Of a DNA stretch of 40,381 nt, positions 1 through 6,607 are shown piece after piece. The DNA lies in contig JAOZPP010000023.1 in NCBI GenBank assembly GCA_029932675.1, forward strand, positions 1-40,381, in the 5' to 3' direction. The notes under the pieces were generated by a model. That model made no database searches and was not told the origin of the DNA. It saw nothing but the letters and a program-made list of their open reading frames with translations. This DNA is from a bacterium (GTDB taxonomy: Bacteria; SM23-81; DAOVCL01). The number at the start of each line of letters is the position of its first letter. Within the stretch, counting starts at the first letter, position 1. The translations under genes and the position numbers were made by a program.

Positions 1-1
1 G

Positions 2-358
2 AAATCATTGTATTTACCCATGTTTGCACTTAAATTTTTTCCGGAATGTGGGTTAGAACAAAATTATCCGAATCCGTTTAATCCTTCCACCCTTATCCGC
101 TACCATCTGTCGGCGGTCGGCCGTCCGCGGACGGCGGTCACTCTAAAAGTTTACAACATCCTGGGCCAGGAGGTAAAAACCTTGGTGGACAAGGTCCAAG
201 CCCCTGGGTACTATTCTGTTGTCTGGGACGGGAGGGATAATTCAGGACAAGATGTCTCCAGCGGGATCTACTTTTGTAGGTTAGAGGTGAGAGGGCTGAA
301 AGCGGAAAGCCAAAAGCTGAAAGCTGAAATGACGAGGAAGATGGTGCTGATGAGGTAA
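2..358 (+). CDS. C-terminal part of a T9SS-sorted secreted protein (cut by window edge)
   Basis: The reading frame is open to the left edge of the window, so this is probably the 3' end of a larger surface or secreted protein. What is visible is a T9SS type-A sorting domain: LEQNYPNPFNPST, then VYNILGQEVKTLVD, then VVWDGRDNSGQDVSSGIYFCRLE, ending KMVLMR. In this family the domain directs export across the outer membrane and is then removed. Two oddities: the beta-strand after the PNPFNP motif contains SAVGRPRTAV, encoded over a perfect 16-bp palindrome, and the tail has an extra segment rich in LKAESQKLKAE where paralogues in this window have only GDF before the terminal TRKM. The second insertion is made of the same AAAGC(T/C)GAAAGC low-complexity sequence that follows the stop codon. 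Nothing can be said about the catalytic or adhesive part. Confidence 0.8.
   Translation, partial: KSLYLPMFALKFFPECGLEQNYPNPFNPSTLIRYHLSAVGRPRTAVTLKVYNILGQEVKTLVDKVQAPGYYSVVWDGRDNSGQDVSSGIYFCRLEVRGLKAESQKLKAEMTRKMVLMR
120..135. repeat. 16-bp perfect palindrome inside a coding region
   Basis: GCCGTCCGCGGACGGC is self-complementary over all 16 bases. It lies inside the T9SS sorting domain and encodes the atypical GRPRTA stretch, so it looks like a small palindromic unit inserted in frame. Confidence 0.6.
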
Positions 359-440
359 AGCCGAAAGCCAAAAGGCGAGAGCAGAAAGGAGGATCGTAGA
401 TCGTTGCTCGTAGATCGTGGATCGGATAGGCTAATCAGAT
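355..440 (+). repeat. Low-complexity 3'-tail repeat, copy 1
   Basis: From the stop codon onward, AAAGCCGAAAGCCAAAAG is followed by GCGAGAG, AGGAGGATCG, iterated TCGTAGATCG units and GGCTAATCAGAT. Nearly the same 85-base series follows the stop codon of the gene ending at 3294. The similarity also runs back into the coding end (AAGATGGTGCTGATGAGGTA), so the repeat includes the T9SS gene terminus. Scrambled pieces of the same material occur near 16500-16690 and 18060-18110. Confidence 0.7.
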
Positions 441-453
441 GGAAAAAATAGGG

Positions 454-655
454 AAAAAATAGGGACACTTCCTATTTTTTAGGCTATCCTTCTTGAATTG
501 CCATCTGGTTAGGTGTCATTCTTCTTTGTGCAGTTTCTGCCAACAAGATTCTCATAGATCCATCTCCCCGTAAGATGCCTTTCCTTTGAGGAGAGCTTTT
601 CCGAACCAACGCAGAAGAGAATACCAAGGGAAAATGGGAAGTGTCCCCATTTTCC
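454..655. mobile_element. Small element bounded by two opposite-facing hairpins
   Basis: The left hairpin (454-480) has arms AAAAAATAGG and CCTATTTTTT around the loop GACACTT. The right hairpin (629-655) has arms GGAAAATGGG and CCCATTTTCC around AAGTGTC, the exact reverse complement of the left loop. This matching inverted pair resembles the ends of REP/RAYT-type (Y1-transposase-dependent) elements; that class assignment is inference. The 148 bases between hold no recognisable transposase, so it would be a non-autonomous or decayed copy. A third copy of GGGACACTTCCTATTTTT lies at 16441-16458. Confidence 0.5.
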
Positions 656-657
656 AA

Positions 658-702
658 GCAGGTGATTTTGTGCAGACGAGGAAGATGATCTTGATGAGAT
701 AA
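658..702 (+). pseudogene. Relic tail of a T9SS-sorted protein gene
   Basis: Codons from 658 read AGDFVQTRKMILMR followed by TAA at 700-702. This is almost identical to the end of the giant protein at the right of the window (AGDFVQTRKMILLK), so it must be the last 14 codons of a former T9SS gene. The rest of that gene is missing; the hairpin element ending at 655 directly abuts the relic. Confidence 0.75.
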
Positions 703-714
703 AAAAGGGGGAGC

Positions 715-766
715 GGACAGACATCCCGATCCGCATTCTGCAGTCGGGACAGGTTCCTGTCTGTCC
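715..766. repeat. Nested inverted repeat upstream of the SBBP protein gene
   Basis: GGACAGACA (715-723) pairs with TGTCTGTCC (758-766) and, inside, TCCCGA (724-729) pairs with TCGGGA (744-749). It would form a long hairpin about 40 bases before the start codon at 808. It could be another palindromic element or part of the leader; no T-run follows. Confidence 0.5.
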
Positions 767-807
767 CTACACGACATAAGAAACCTTTAAATCCGAAGGG
801 GGGGATT

Positions 808-3294
808 ATGAGAAAGGGATTTGTTATTGGGATGCTCTGTGTTTTGAGCATGCTGCTCATTGGAGATGCCTGGGCAGCAAGGCTCGCTCCAGGCAGCAGT
901 TTTAGTAACGAGCCCACCGAAGCAGAGAGGCAATTGGTGGTCTCAAAGTTGGCCTCTATGCCGCTGTCGTTCACTGAGAACAAGGGGCAGTTTGGGGAGA
1001 AGACTAAGTTCCGCTGCAATGCCCTGGGGGCGACATTCTATTTCGCCGCTGGTGAGATGGCCTATCTTTTCAGCCGTGAGACCGATGAACCCATAGAAAA
1101 AGCGCTGGGGCCTTGGGTAAGTGTCTCTGGTATGCCAAATTCCCCGGACAGGTTCAGCCAACCCCGTTACAGGAGAGAGGGACTTCTGGTGCGGGCCAGG
1201 TTTGTGGGTGCCAATCCCAATGCTGAGGTTGTCGGTGAGGAGATGCTTTCCCATAGGAGCAACTACTTCTATGGCAACGATCCCTCCAAGTGGCACACGA
1301 ATGTTCCCAACTATTCTGCTGTGACATACAGGGAGATCTACCCGGGGATAGATTTGAAGTACTACGGTGATGGTCGTTCTTTAAAGTATGACTTCATCGT
1401 CAAACCTGGTGCTGATCCTTCCCGGATAAAGATAAAGTATGATGGGGTAAATTCCCTTTCGGTTAATGGTAAGGGTGAACTGGTGGTATCCACCAAATTT
1501 GGGGATGTCATTGAGCGAGTACCTTATGCCTACCAGGAAATAGGTGGTGAGAAACGGCAGGTATCCTGTCGCTATGTGATCCTGGATAGGGAGAGGTTTG
1601 GTTTTGCCCCAGGCAAGGACTACGATAAGAACTATCCGTTGATCATTGACCCGGAGCTTTCCTACAGCACCTACCTGGGCGGGAGCGATTGGGATTGGGG
1701 TTATGGCATAGCCACAGATGACGGAGGCTGTGCCTATGTAACGGGAGAAACTTATTCCTCTGACTTCCCCACGGCCAACCCTTACGATGGAAGCCATAAT
1801 CGCTACTATGATGTTTTCGTAACCAAGTTTTCTACCTCCGGGAGCTCTCTCGTTTACAGCACTTACCTGGGGGGGAATTTTTGGGATCGGGGCAATGGCA
1901 TAACCGTGGATGGTGGAGGTAACGCTTACGTGTCAGGATGGACTGATTCTCGCGACTTCCCCACGGTGAACCCTTACGATCGAAGCCACAATGGTTACTT
2001 CGATGTTTTCGTGACCAAGCTTTCTGCCTTTGGGGATTCCCTTCTCTACAGTACCTACCTGGGCGGTAGCGGTGGCGATGAAGGCGCAGGGATTGCTTTG
2101 GATGGCAAAGGCTGTGCCTACGTCACGGGTTGGACTAATTCCACTGACTTCCCAACTGCTAACCCTTACGATGGAAGTTTCAATGGTAATAATGATGCTT
2201 TCGCGACTAAGCTCTCCGCCTCTGGCAGCGAACTCATTTACAGCACCTACCTGGGTGGGAGCGAGTTTGATGGGGGCTATGGCATAGTCGCAGATGACAG
2301 AGGCTGTGCCTATGTGACGGGAAGGACTAGTTCCACCGGATTCCCGGTGGCAAACCCTTACGATGGAAGCTTCAATGGTAATAATGATGCTTTCGTGACC
2401 AAGCTTTCGCCATCTGGCAATACCCTACTCTACAGCACCTACCTGGGCGGGGGTGGTAACGATTATGCCTCTGGCATAGCCGTGGATGACGCAGGCAATG
2501 CTTATGTGACGGGAGCGACTGATTCCACCGGATTCCCGGTGGCAAACCCTTACGATGGAAGCTTCAATGGTAATAATGATGCTTTCGTGACCAAGCTTTC
2601 GCCATCTGGCAATACCCTACTCTACAGCACCTACCTGGGCGGGGGTGGTAACGATTATGCCTCTGGCATAGCCGTGGATGACGCAGGCAATGCTTATGTG
2701 ACGGGTTGGACTAATTCGACAGACTTCCCGACAGCCAACCCTTTTGATGGAAACCAGAATGGTGGTTGGGATGGTTTCGCAACTAAGGTTTCGGCCTCTG
2801 GGAGTTCTCTTTTTTACAGCACTTACCTCGGTGGGAGATATGATGACCAAGCTGGTGGTATAGCGGTGGATGGCGTAGGCTGTGCTTATGTGACGGGATG
2901 GACTAAGTCCCCAGATTTCCCTACAGTTAACCCACATGAAAGCGATCTTGGGGGAGCTAAAGATGCCTTTGTGGCTAAGTTTGGAGGCGGTGACTGGGTC
3001 AAAGATGAGGAGACAGGGAATAATCTTCCTCTTCGTTATTACCTCTCTCAAAACCACCCTAATCCATTCAACCCTATTACCGAGATCAGGTATACCGTGC
3101 CCAGGGATTGTTGGGTGCGATTGGAGGTTTATAATATCTTGAGCCAGAAGGTAGCAACTTTGGTTGATGGGAAGCAGAAGGCGGGATATAAAGTTGCCAG
3201 GTGGGATGCGAGTTCCTTCTCCAGCGGAATCTATTTCTGTAGGTTAGAGGCTGGGGATTTTACAGAGACAAGGAAGATGGTGCTGATGAGGTAA
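808..3294 (+). CDS. Secreted SBBP-repeat beta-propeller protein with T9SS sorting domain
   Basis: The 828-residue protein starts at an ATG preceded by GAAGGGGGGG and opens with a signal peptide (MRKGFVIGMLCVLSMLLIG, cleavage likely after DAWA). Residues about 50-280 match the 'ENKGQ' domain that commonly precedes SBBP repeats (LSFTENKGQFG). Residues about 284-731 are seven consecutive 64-residue SBBP units, each with YSTYLGG, GIAVD, AYVTGWT, DFPT.NP and DAFVTK, which should fold as a beta-propeller. Residues about 742-828 are the T9SS domain (NHPNPFNPIT, VYNILSQKV, SGIYFCRLEAG). It is expected to be exported by Sec, then T9SS, and displayed or released. Its ligand is unknown; no catalytic motif was seen. 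Units 4-6 include a perfect 183-bp duplication. Confidence 0.9.
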   Translation: MRKGFVIGMLCVLSMLLIGDAWAARLAPGSSFSNEPTEAERQLVVSKLASMPLSFTENKGQFGEKTKFRCNALGATFYFAAGEMAYLFSRETDEPIEKALGPWVSVSGMPNSPDRFSQPRYRREGLLVRARFVGANPNAEVVGEEMLSHRSNYFYGNDPSKWHTNVPNYSAVTYREIYPGIDLKYYGDGRSLKYDFIVKPGADPSRIKIKYDGVNSLSVNGKGELVVSTKFGDVIERVPYAYQEIGGEKRQVSCRYVILDRERFGFAPGKDYDKNYPLIIDPELSYSTYLGGSDWDWGYGIATDDGGCAYVTGETYSSDFPTANPYDGSHNRYYDVFVTKFSTSGSSLVYSTYLGGNFWDRGNGITVDGGGNAYVSGWTDSRDFPTVNPYDRSHNGYFDVFVTKLSAFGDSLLYSTYLGGSGGDEGAGIALDGKGCAYVTGWTNSTDFPTANPYDGSFNGNNDAFATKLSASGSELIYSTYLGGSEFDGGYGIVADDRGCAYVTGRTSSTGFPVANPYDGSFNGNNDAFVTKLSPSGNTLLYSTYLGGGGNDYASGIAVDDAGNAYVTGATDSTGFPVANPYDGSFNGNNDAFVTKLSPSGNTLLYSTYLGGGGNDYASGIAVDDAGNAYVTGWTNSTDFPTANPFDGNQNGGWDGFATKVSASGSSLFYSTYLGGRYDDQAGGIAVDGVGCAYVTGWTKSPDFPTVNPHESDLGGAKDAFVAKFGGGDWVKDEETGNNLPLRYYLSQNHPNPFNPITEIRYTVPRDCWVRLEVYNILSQKVATLVDGKQKAGYKVARWDASSFSSGIYFCRLEAGDFTETRKMVLMR
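2331..2705 (+). repeat. Perfect 183-bp tandem duplication in the SBBP gene
   Basis: Bases 2331-2513 and 2523-2705 are identical with a period of 192 bases, that is 64 codons or exactly one propeller unit. Other units of the same gene differ at many positions, so this is a very recent duplication or gene conversion, or less likely an assembly error. Confidence 0.9.
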
Positions 3295-3377
3295 AGCCGA
3301 AAGCCAAAAGCCGAGAGACGAAAGGAGGATCGGTAAATCGTTGTCGTAGATCGTAGATCGGAGAGGCTAATCAGATA
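3292..3377 (+). repeat. Low-complexity 3'-tail repeat, copy 2
   Basis: This is the counterpart of the repeat at 355-440, again beginning at the stop codon of a T9SS gene (TAAAGCCGAAAGCCAAAAG) and ending in GGCTAATCAGATAG. The two copies differ by a handful of substitutions and small indels. Confidence 0.7.
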
Positions 3378-3440
3378 GAGATGAGAGATAGAGACCGCCC
3401 AGCCTTGAGATGGGTCTGTAGATTGCAGTTGGCAGCTATG

Positions 3441-3473
3441 AAAGGGGGGAGTGAGTGAGCTCCCCTCTTTTTT
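3441..3473 (+). terminator. Rho-independent terminator after the SBBP gene
   Basis: GGGGAG and CTCCCC form a stem around TGAGTGAG, followed by TCTTTTTT. It is 150 bases after the SBBP stop codon and would end that transcript. Confidence 0.7.
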
Positions 3474-3527
3474 GTAGGCTTCTGCGGAGGTTTGGGGTTT
3501 TCGGCGAGGTTAACCCCAAAAGTTCCT

Positions 3528-3556
3528 TGACTGAGGGCTCCTGAAAGATTATATTA
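3528..3556 (+). promoter_or_regulatory. Sigma70-type promoter upstream of a toxin-antitoxin remnant
   Basis: TTGACT, a 17-base spacer, then TATATT. The predicted start is near 3563, about 130 bases before the antitoxin-like ORF. Confidence 0.55.
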
Positions 3557-3690
3557 GTATGTAGTTGGGAGAAAGATGGTGATAAGCAAATGCAAATGGA
3601 TAATGAGGTAGCAGAAGAGAGCTTCTGCCACCTCAAACAGAATTTTCCTGCTGTTATCCAGTCAAGAGCGGGGTGTTATACGGAAACCAT

Positions 3691-3870
3691 ATGAGCCGTA
3701 GCTCGGGGGAAAATATACAACTTGCACACTGGCAGCCAAAAAATAAATTCGTGCATGAATGGCAAAAAGAAGAGTTGGCTCGTCGAAAAGCTAACTTGAT
3801 GAGCAAGCCGGGTTCGGGGCTTTCGTGGGACGAAGTCAAACGCAGGATTCGAACTCGCTATGGCCGTTGA
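3691..3870 (+). CDS. Addiction-module antitoxin-like protein, probably N-terminally truncated
   Basis: The C-terminal part (FVHEWQKEELARRKANLM, then GLSWDEVKRRIRTRYG) resembles the end of the 'putative addiction module component' family, in which a charged helix and a W-x-E-V motif precede the stop. Family members are usually about 70-80 residues with an N-terminal helix that is not recognisable here, so the 59-residue form looks shortened. I chose the ATG at 3691; a GTG at 3673 in the same frame is possible. Its 3' end overlaps the ParE-like toxin start by 11 bases (ATG at 3860), the usual antitoxin-toxin coupling. Because the toxin is broken, the pair is probably dead. Confidence 0.55.
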   Translation: MSRSSGENIQLAHWQPKNKFVHEWQKEELARRKANLMSKPGSGLSWDEVKRRIRTRYGR

Positions 3871-4069
3871 ACTAATAATCGCGCAGGAAGCACAACAGGA
3901 CGTCGATGAGGCATATAGCTGGTATGAAGATCGTAGACCTGGCTTGGGGGAAGAGTTTCTTACCTGTGTGGACGCGTACGACAAGGGGTCAGGTCTTGCT
4001 TTTTGCTGGTTTGTGCATAGATGTGAGGGTCGTTATGAACAATTTGGATTACATTGCAGTTTGAGTTAA
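3860..4069 (+). pseudogene. RelE/ParE-family toxin truncated by a repeat element
   Basis: The first 39 residues (MAVELIIAQEAQQDVDEA, then YSWYEDRRPGLGEEFL) are a typical ParE/RelE plasmid-stabilisation toxin start: beta-strand, then the helical hairpin with W-Y-E-x-R-x-x-G-L-G-E-E-F. ParE toxins are normally about 95 residues and continue with the RRFPY and beta-sheet core. Here the family sequence stops at CVDA and reads into AAGGGGTCAGG..., the start of a repeat that occurs again at 4523. The remaining 30 residues are repeat-encoded. The missing C-terminal half was not found downstream, so a deletion accompanied or followed insertion. Loss of activity is inferred. Confidence 0.8.
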
Positions 4070-4225
4070 TAATGAAGGTTAGTAAACCGGCACTTCACAT
4101 TTTCGGGAACTTCTTAGAAAGTCAGTCATCTTGCATTGCCAATTGTGAAGATTCTTGCTGATCCCTGGTGACTGTTACAAAATTGTTGATTGGGATTCGT
4201 GCAAAAGGAGTCTAATCGCTCAGGG

Positions 4226-4255
4226 ACCGCCGGGGCCAAAGCCTCGGCGGTTTTT
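4226..4255 (+). terminator. Rho-independent terminator
   Basis: ACCGCCGGGGC pairs with GCCTCGGCGGT (one G-U pair) around CAAA and is followed by TTTTTG. It stands about 155 bases after the truncated toxin frame and may be the original terminator of that locus. Confidence 0.75.
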
Positions 4256-4417
4256 GTTAGGCTGGCAAATGACCCCGTTGCATAGGACTTTAAGGTTTAA
4301 CAAGGGGTTAGATGGGGTAGAGGGGAGAAAAACTTGCCAAACGACGAAAAAAGCCGTATCTTCCCAACTTGACAAAAAATCAAAAGTTGTGGGTCAATGG
4401 GGTCAAATCTAAACATT

Positions 4418-4522
4418 TTACATTAGCCTCTTCAGCTTTGCTTCAAATTCAGCATATCTCTTTCGAAGTCCTGCATCCTGATTCATCTTCTCTTTTAAAC
4501 GCCTCCGTGCATAATAAGTAAT
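4418..4522 (-). pseudogene. C-terminal fragment of an unidentified protein, copy 1
   Basis: The minus strand reads YYARRRLKEKMNQDAG, then LRKRYAEFEAKLKRLM and a stop at 4418-4420. The charged, helix-forming sequence with a clean stop looks like the end of a real protein, possibly a transposase. Upstream it is cut by the A repeat. I do not recognise the family. Confidence 0.4.
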
Positions 4523-4736
4523 AAGGGGTCAGGTCTTGCTTTTTGCTGGTTTGTGCATAGATGTGAGGGTCGTTATGAACAATTTGGATTACATTGCAGT
4601 TTGAGTTAATAATGAAGGTTAGTAAACCGGCACTTCACATTTTCGGGAACTTCTTAGAAAGTCAGTCATCTTGCAATTTTTCACCCTCTCCTTAGTCCTC
4701 CCCCGTCAAGGGTCAATGGGGTCAAATCTAAACATT

Positions 4737-4841
4737 TTACATTAGCCTCTTCAGCTTTGCTTCAAATTCAGCATATCTCTTTCGAAGTCCTGCATCCTGA
4801 TTCATCTTCTCTTTTAAACGCCTCCGTGCATAATAAGTAAT
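4737..4841 (-). pseudogene. C-terminal fragment of an unidentified protein, copy 2
   Basis: Identical to the fragment at 4418-4522 and part of repeat unit B. Duplication of the same truncated coding end shows that it travels with the repeat and is not a functioning gene. Confidence 0.4.
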
Positions 4842-4896
4842 AAGGGGTCAGGTCTTGCTTTTTGCTACTCTGTTTTTAAATGGGAGATTCGTTATG

Positions 4897-5361
4897 AACA
4901 ATTCGAACTACAATGCAGTTTGGGTGGATAGTGGAGGTTGGTAAACTGACACTTCACATTTTCGGGAACTTCTTAGAAATCTACACATGTTCTTGTAGAG
5001 GTCAAGAGTATAAAATGTACGGGATGAACGGAAAGTACGAGGTGAATGAGATTTATGCTTCCTTGACCTTTTGGTAACAGTTCACGGGCTCAGGGATCAG
5101 TACCAATGTAAAATGAAGAATTAAGAATAGAAGAAACTACTGACTGGGGCAGAATCGGGGTTCTGACGGCTCGGTGGGAAAGCAGTCAGGTAAGGATGTT
5201 TGACCGCACAGGCTAAATTTCCATTTTCCATCCCTCAAGGTTCCTGCCTTGATGGAAGGGGAAAAGTGTCCGTGAGATTTCGTGGTAAACTGTTACCTGA
5301 ACCTCTGAGAGATTTCGAAATGTTTTTTAAGGAAGGGGAAAGAGGGGATCTTCCAGATCCT
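4897..5361. repeat. About 465-bp dispersed repeat, copy 1
   Basis: Matches 18470-18934 in the same orientation without gaps, with about seven substitutions noticed. It is hairpin-rich: AGGTCAAG pairs with CTTGACCT, CAGAA pairs with TTCTG around TCGGGG, and TCAAGG pairs with CCTTGA. It holds only a short ORF from 5200 that both copies share and that resembles no family I know. The left part is related to repeat unit A (CACTTCACATTTTCGGGAAC). The right boundary falls on the stop codon of the minus-strand HepT gene (CTA at 5360-5362). Confidence 0.85.
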
Positions 5362-5824
5362 AATCCGGTCTCAACTGCGTCAGAAAATTTTCCTTGTCCT
5401 GTTGGAATGATCCCTCCAGTTGAAGCGCTATCCTAACGATTCTGTCCACCCTATCCGCATCCAGCTCTACCCCATAAGCATGGCGGAAGAAATGCCTAAA
5501 TCGCCTCAGCTCATCAAGCAACGCATAGGTGGACTCAGACAACAGAGATGGCCTTATGTCCTCAATTTCAATCTTCATCCGACGAAGCAAATCCGCATGA
5601 TAGCGGGCTCCCTCAATGCGGTTTTCAAAGAAACTTGCTACTGTCTCAAAATACTCCTCGTAAGCACCATAGAGATTATGGAGGTGATAGGCCATACTTT
5701 CCACCCCTTCTTCAGTATTTCGGAAGGAAGCCTGCCGCTGGTGAATGCGCTCGTAAATCCGCTCCACTACCCTGTAACTTTCCCTAAGTTCGGCTTCGAA
5801 TAGGGCAAAATCTACCTTATCCAT
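5360..5824 (-). CDS. HepT-like HEPN-domain ribonuclease toxin
   Basis: A 154-residue all-helical protein with the HEPN catalytic signature R-x4-H-x-Y (RHFFRHAYGV, near residue 114). In MNT/HepT (type VII) modules HepT is an RNase or translation-inhibiting toxin that the nucleotidyltransferase partner neutralises by AMPylating the tyrosine of this motif. Its ATG overlaps the MNT stop codon by 8 bases (ATGGATAA), so the two are translationally coupled in the order MNT-HepT. Key residues are intact, so it may be active. Its stop codon coincides with the edge of the 465-bp repeat, so the extreme C-terminus may have been trimmed by that insertion. Confidence 0.8.
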   Translation of the reverse strand: MDKVDFALFEAELRESYRVVERIYERIHQRQASFRNTEEGVESMAYHLHNLYGAYEEYFETVASFFENRIEGARYHADLLRRMKIEIEDIRPSLLSESTYALLDELRRFRHFFRHAYGVELDADRVDRIVRIALQLEGSFQQDKENFLTQLRPD

Positions 5825-6161
5825 AGACTCTCACACCCTTTCTCTTGAAGAGTTGGGGAAAGGGATGCCTATCCAGGTCGATGACATCCACTCTCTTTCC
5901 TGTTGCTTCTTCCAACTCCTTCATGATGGTAAGTAGGTGTTCCGAACATCCACTTAAAGCGACGTCAATGTCCGAAAAAGGATACCAGCGATTCGGCAGA
6001 AGCAAAGATCCAACGATATAGGCCGACTGAATGTCATATCTTCTTTGAATCTCCCTGAGGGTTTTTTCTACCAGCTCAAGGAGACCTCTTCTCTCCCTTT
6101 CCAGCCTCTCCCTTTGCTCTCTCAATGCAATGTCCAGGATTCCGGTATCAAACTTCGGCAT
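5817..6161 (-). CDS. MNT-type minimal nucleotidyltransferase antitoxin
   Basis: A 114-residue protein with the nucleotidyltransferase fold: a GS motif followed by D-x-D (YIVGSLLLPNRWYP, then FSDIDVALSG) and a later conserved D (RVDVIDLD). MNT antitoxins transfer AMP to the HepT toxin. A long N-terminal helix (LREQRERLERERRG) precedes the catalytic strand. It is the first gene of a two-gene minus-strand operon with HepT. A promoter with an internal inverted repeat lies about 120 bases upstream, consistent with autoregulation (inference). Confidence 0.82.
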   Translation of the reverse strand: MPKFDTGILDIALREQRERLERERRGLLELVEKTLREIQRRYDIQSAYIVGSLLLPNRWYPFSDIDVALSGCSEHLLTIMKELEEATGKRVDVIDLDRHPFPQLFKRKGVRVYG

Positions 6162-6279
6162 ACCCTCTCCGAATTGGCAAATCTACGAATCGGCGAATAG
6201 CGAATCACAACCCGGCAAGGGAGCTACCTTCCCATTCACATATTCGTCCATTCACCCTGTCTCCCTTCACCATTAAACC

Positions 6280-6307
6280 AAGATAAGCTTAACGCTTAAG
6301 ATGTCAA
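6280..6307 (-). promoter_or_regulatory. Promoter with operator-like palindrome for the MNT-HepT operon
   Basis: On the minus strand TTGACA (6307-6302), a 16-base spacer and TATCTT (6285-6280). The spacer contains the palindrome CTTAA-CGC-TTAAG (6288-6300), positioned where a bound repressor would block RNA polymerase. Confidence 0.6.
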
Positions 6308-6407
6308 GGAAAATGAGAGAAAGAACGGATTTTTTGGTAATCCTCCGCTCGCTCGTATTGCTCCGCCCTTACCTTTGAAGGGGGCCTACCCCCTCCAAAC
6401 AACCCCG

Positions 6408-6440
6408 ACATTTCGGAATTTCTTAGAAATTCCGAAATGT
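6408..6440. repeat. Perfect 15-bp-arm hairpin
   Basis: ACATTTCGGAATTTC, then TTA, then the exact reverse complement GAAATTCCGAAATGT. Half-sites or variants occur at 32025-32038 (AGAAATTCCGAAAG) and 33012-33025 (GTTTCGGAATTTCT), and the related TTTTCGGGAACTTCTTAGAAA is inside repeat unit A and the 465-bp repeats. It lies in the 446-base gap between the divergent MNT and porin genes; no T-run follows it. Confidence 0.8.
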
Positions 6441-6607
6441 ATTCTTAACCCAAAATTAATATTACCTTCATACTCAGTTAACATTGAGGGGGTAAATTAC
6501 CTCCGAGATTTGATTCATTCACCAAAGCTCTTACATAAAGGGGGGGATGCCGATGAGACAACAGAGATGATTGATTGAGATGTATAGTCCAAAACAAAGG
6601 AGGATAA

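Larger units (their letters stand above)
3983..4866. repeat. Interleaved direct-repeat array (153-bp and 157-bp units)
   Basis: Unit A (AAGGGGTCAGGTCTTGC...) is identical at 3983-4135 and 4523-4675, with a period of 540. Unit B (GGGTCAATGGGGTCAAATC...) is identical at 4391-4547 and 4710-4866, with a period of 319. B ends inside the start of A (both contain AAGGGGTCAGGTCTTGC), and a third, diverged A-like sequence begins near 4842 and leads into the 465-bp repeat. GGGGTCA-type ends and repeated organisation suggest a family of small non-autonomous elements. The stretch holds no intact gene. Confidence 0.8.

Noticed and set aside
552-1019. 155-codon minus-strand frame
   Set aside because: Overlaps the start of the SBBP gene and the hairpin element; no ribosome-binding site or family resemblance.
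1650-3000. CRISPR-like periodic repeats
   Set aside because: The 192-bp periodicity is in frame and encodes SBBP propeller units; no short identical repeats with unique spacers.
5420-5803. Plus-strand frame opposite HepT
   Set aside because: Shadow of the HepT gene, whose motif and coupling to MNT are clear.
6375-6578. 67-codon frame between MNT and porin
   Set aside because: Contains the perfect 33-bp hairpin in its middle and shows no protein-like pattern.
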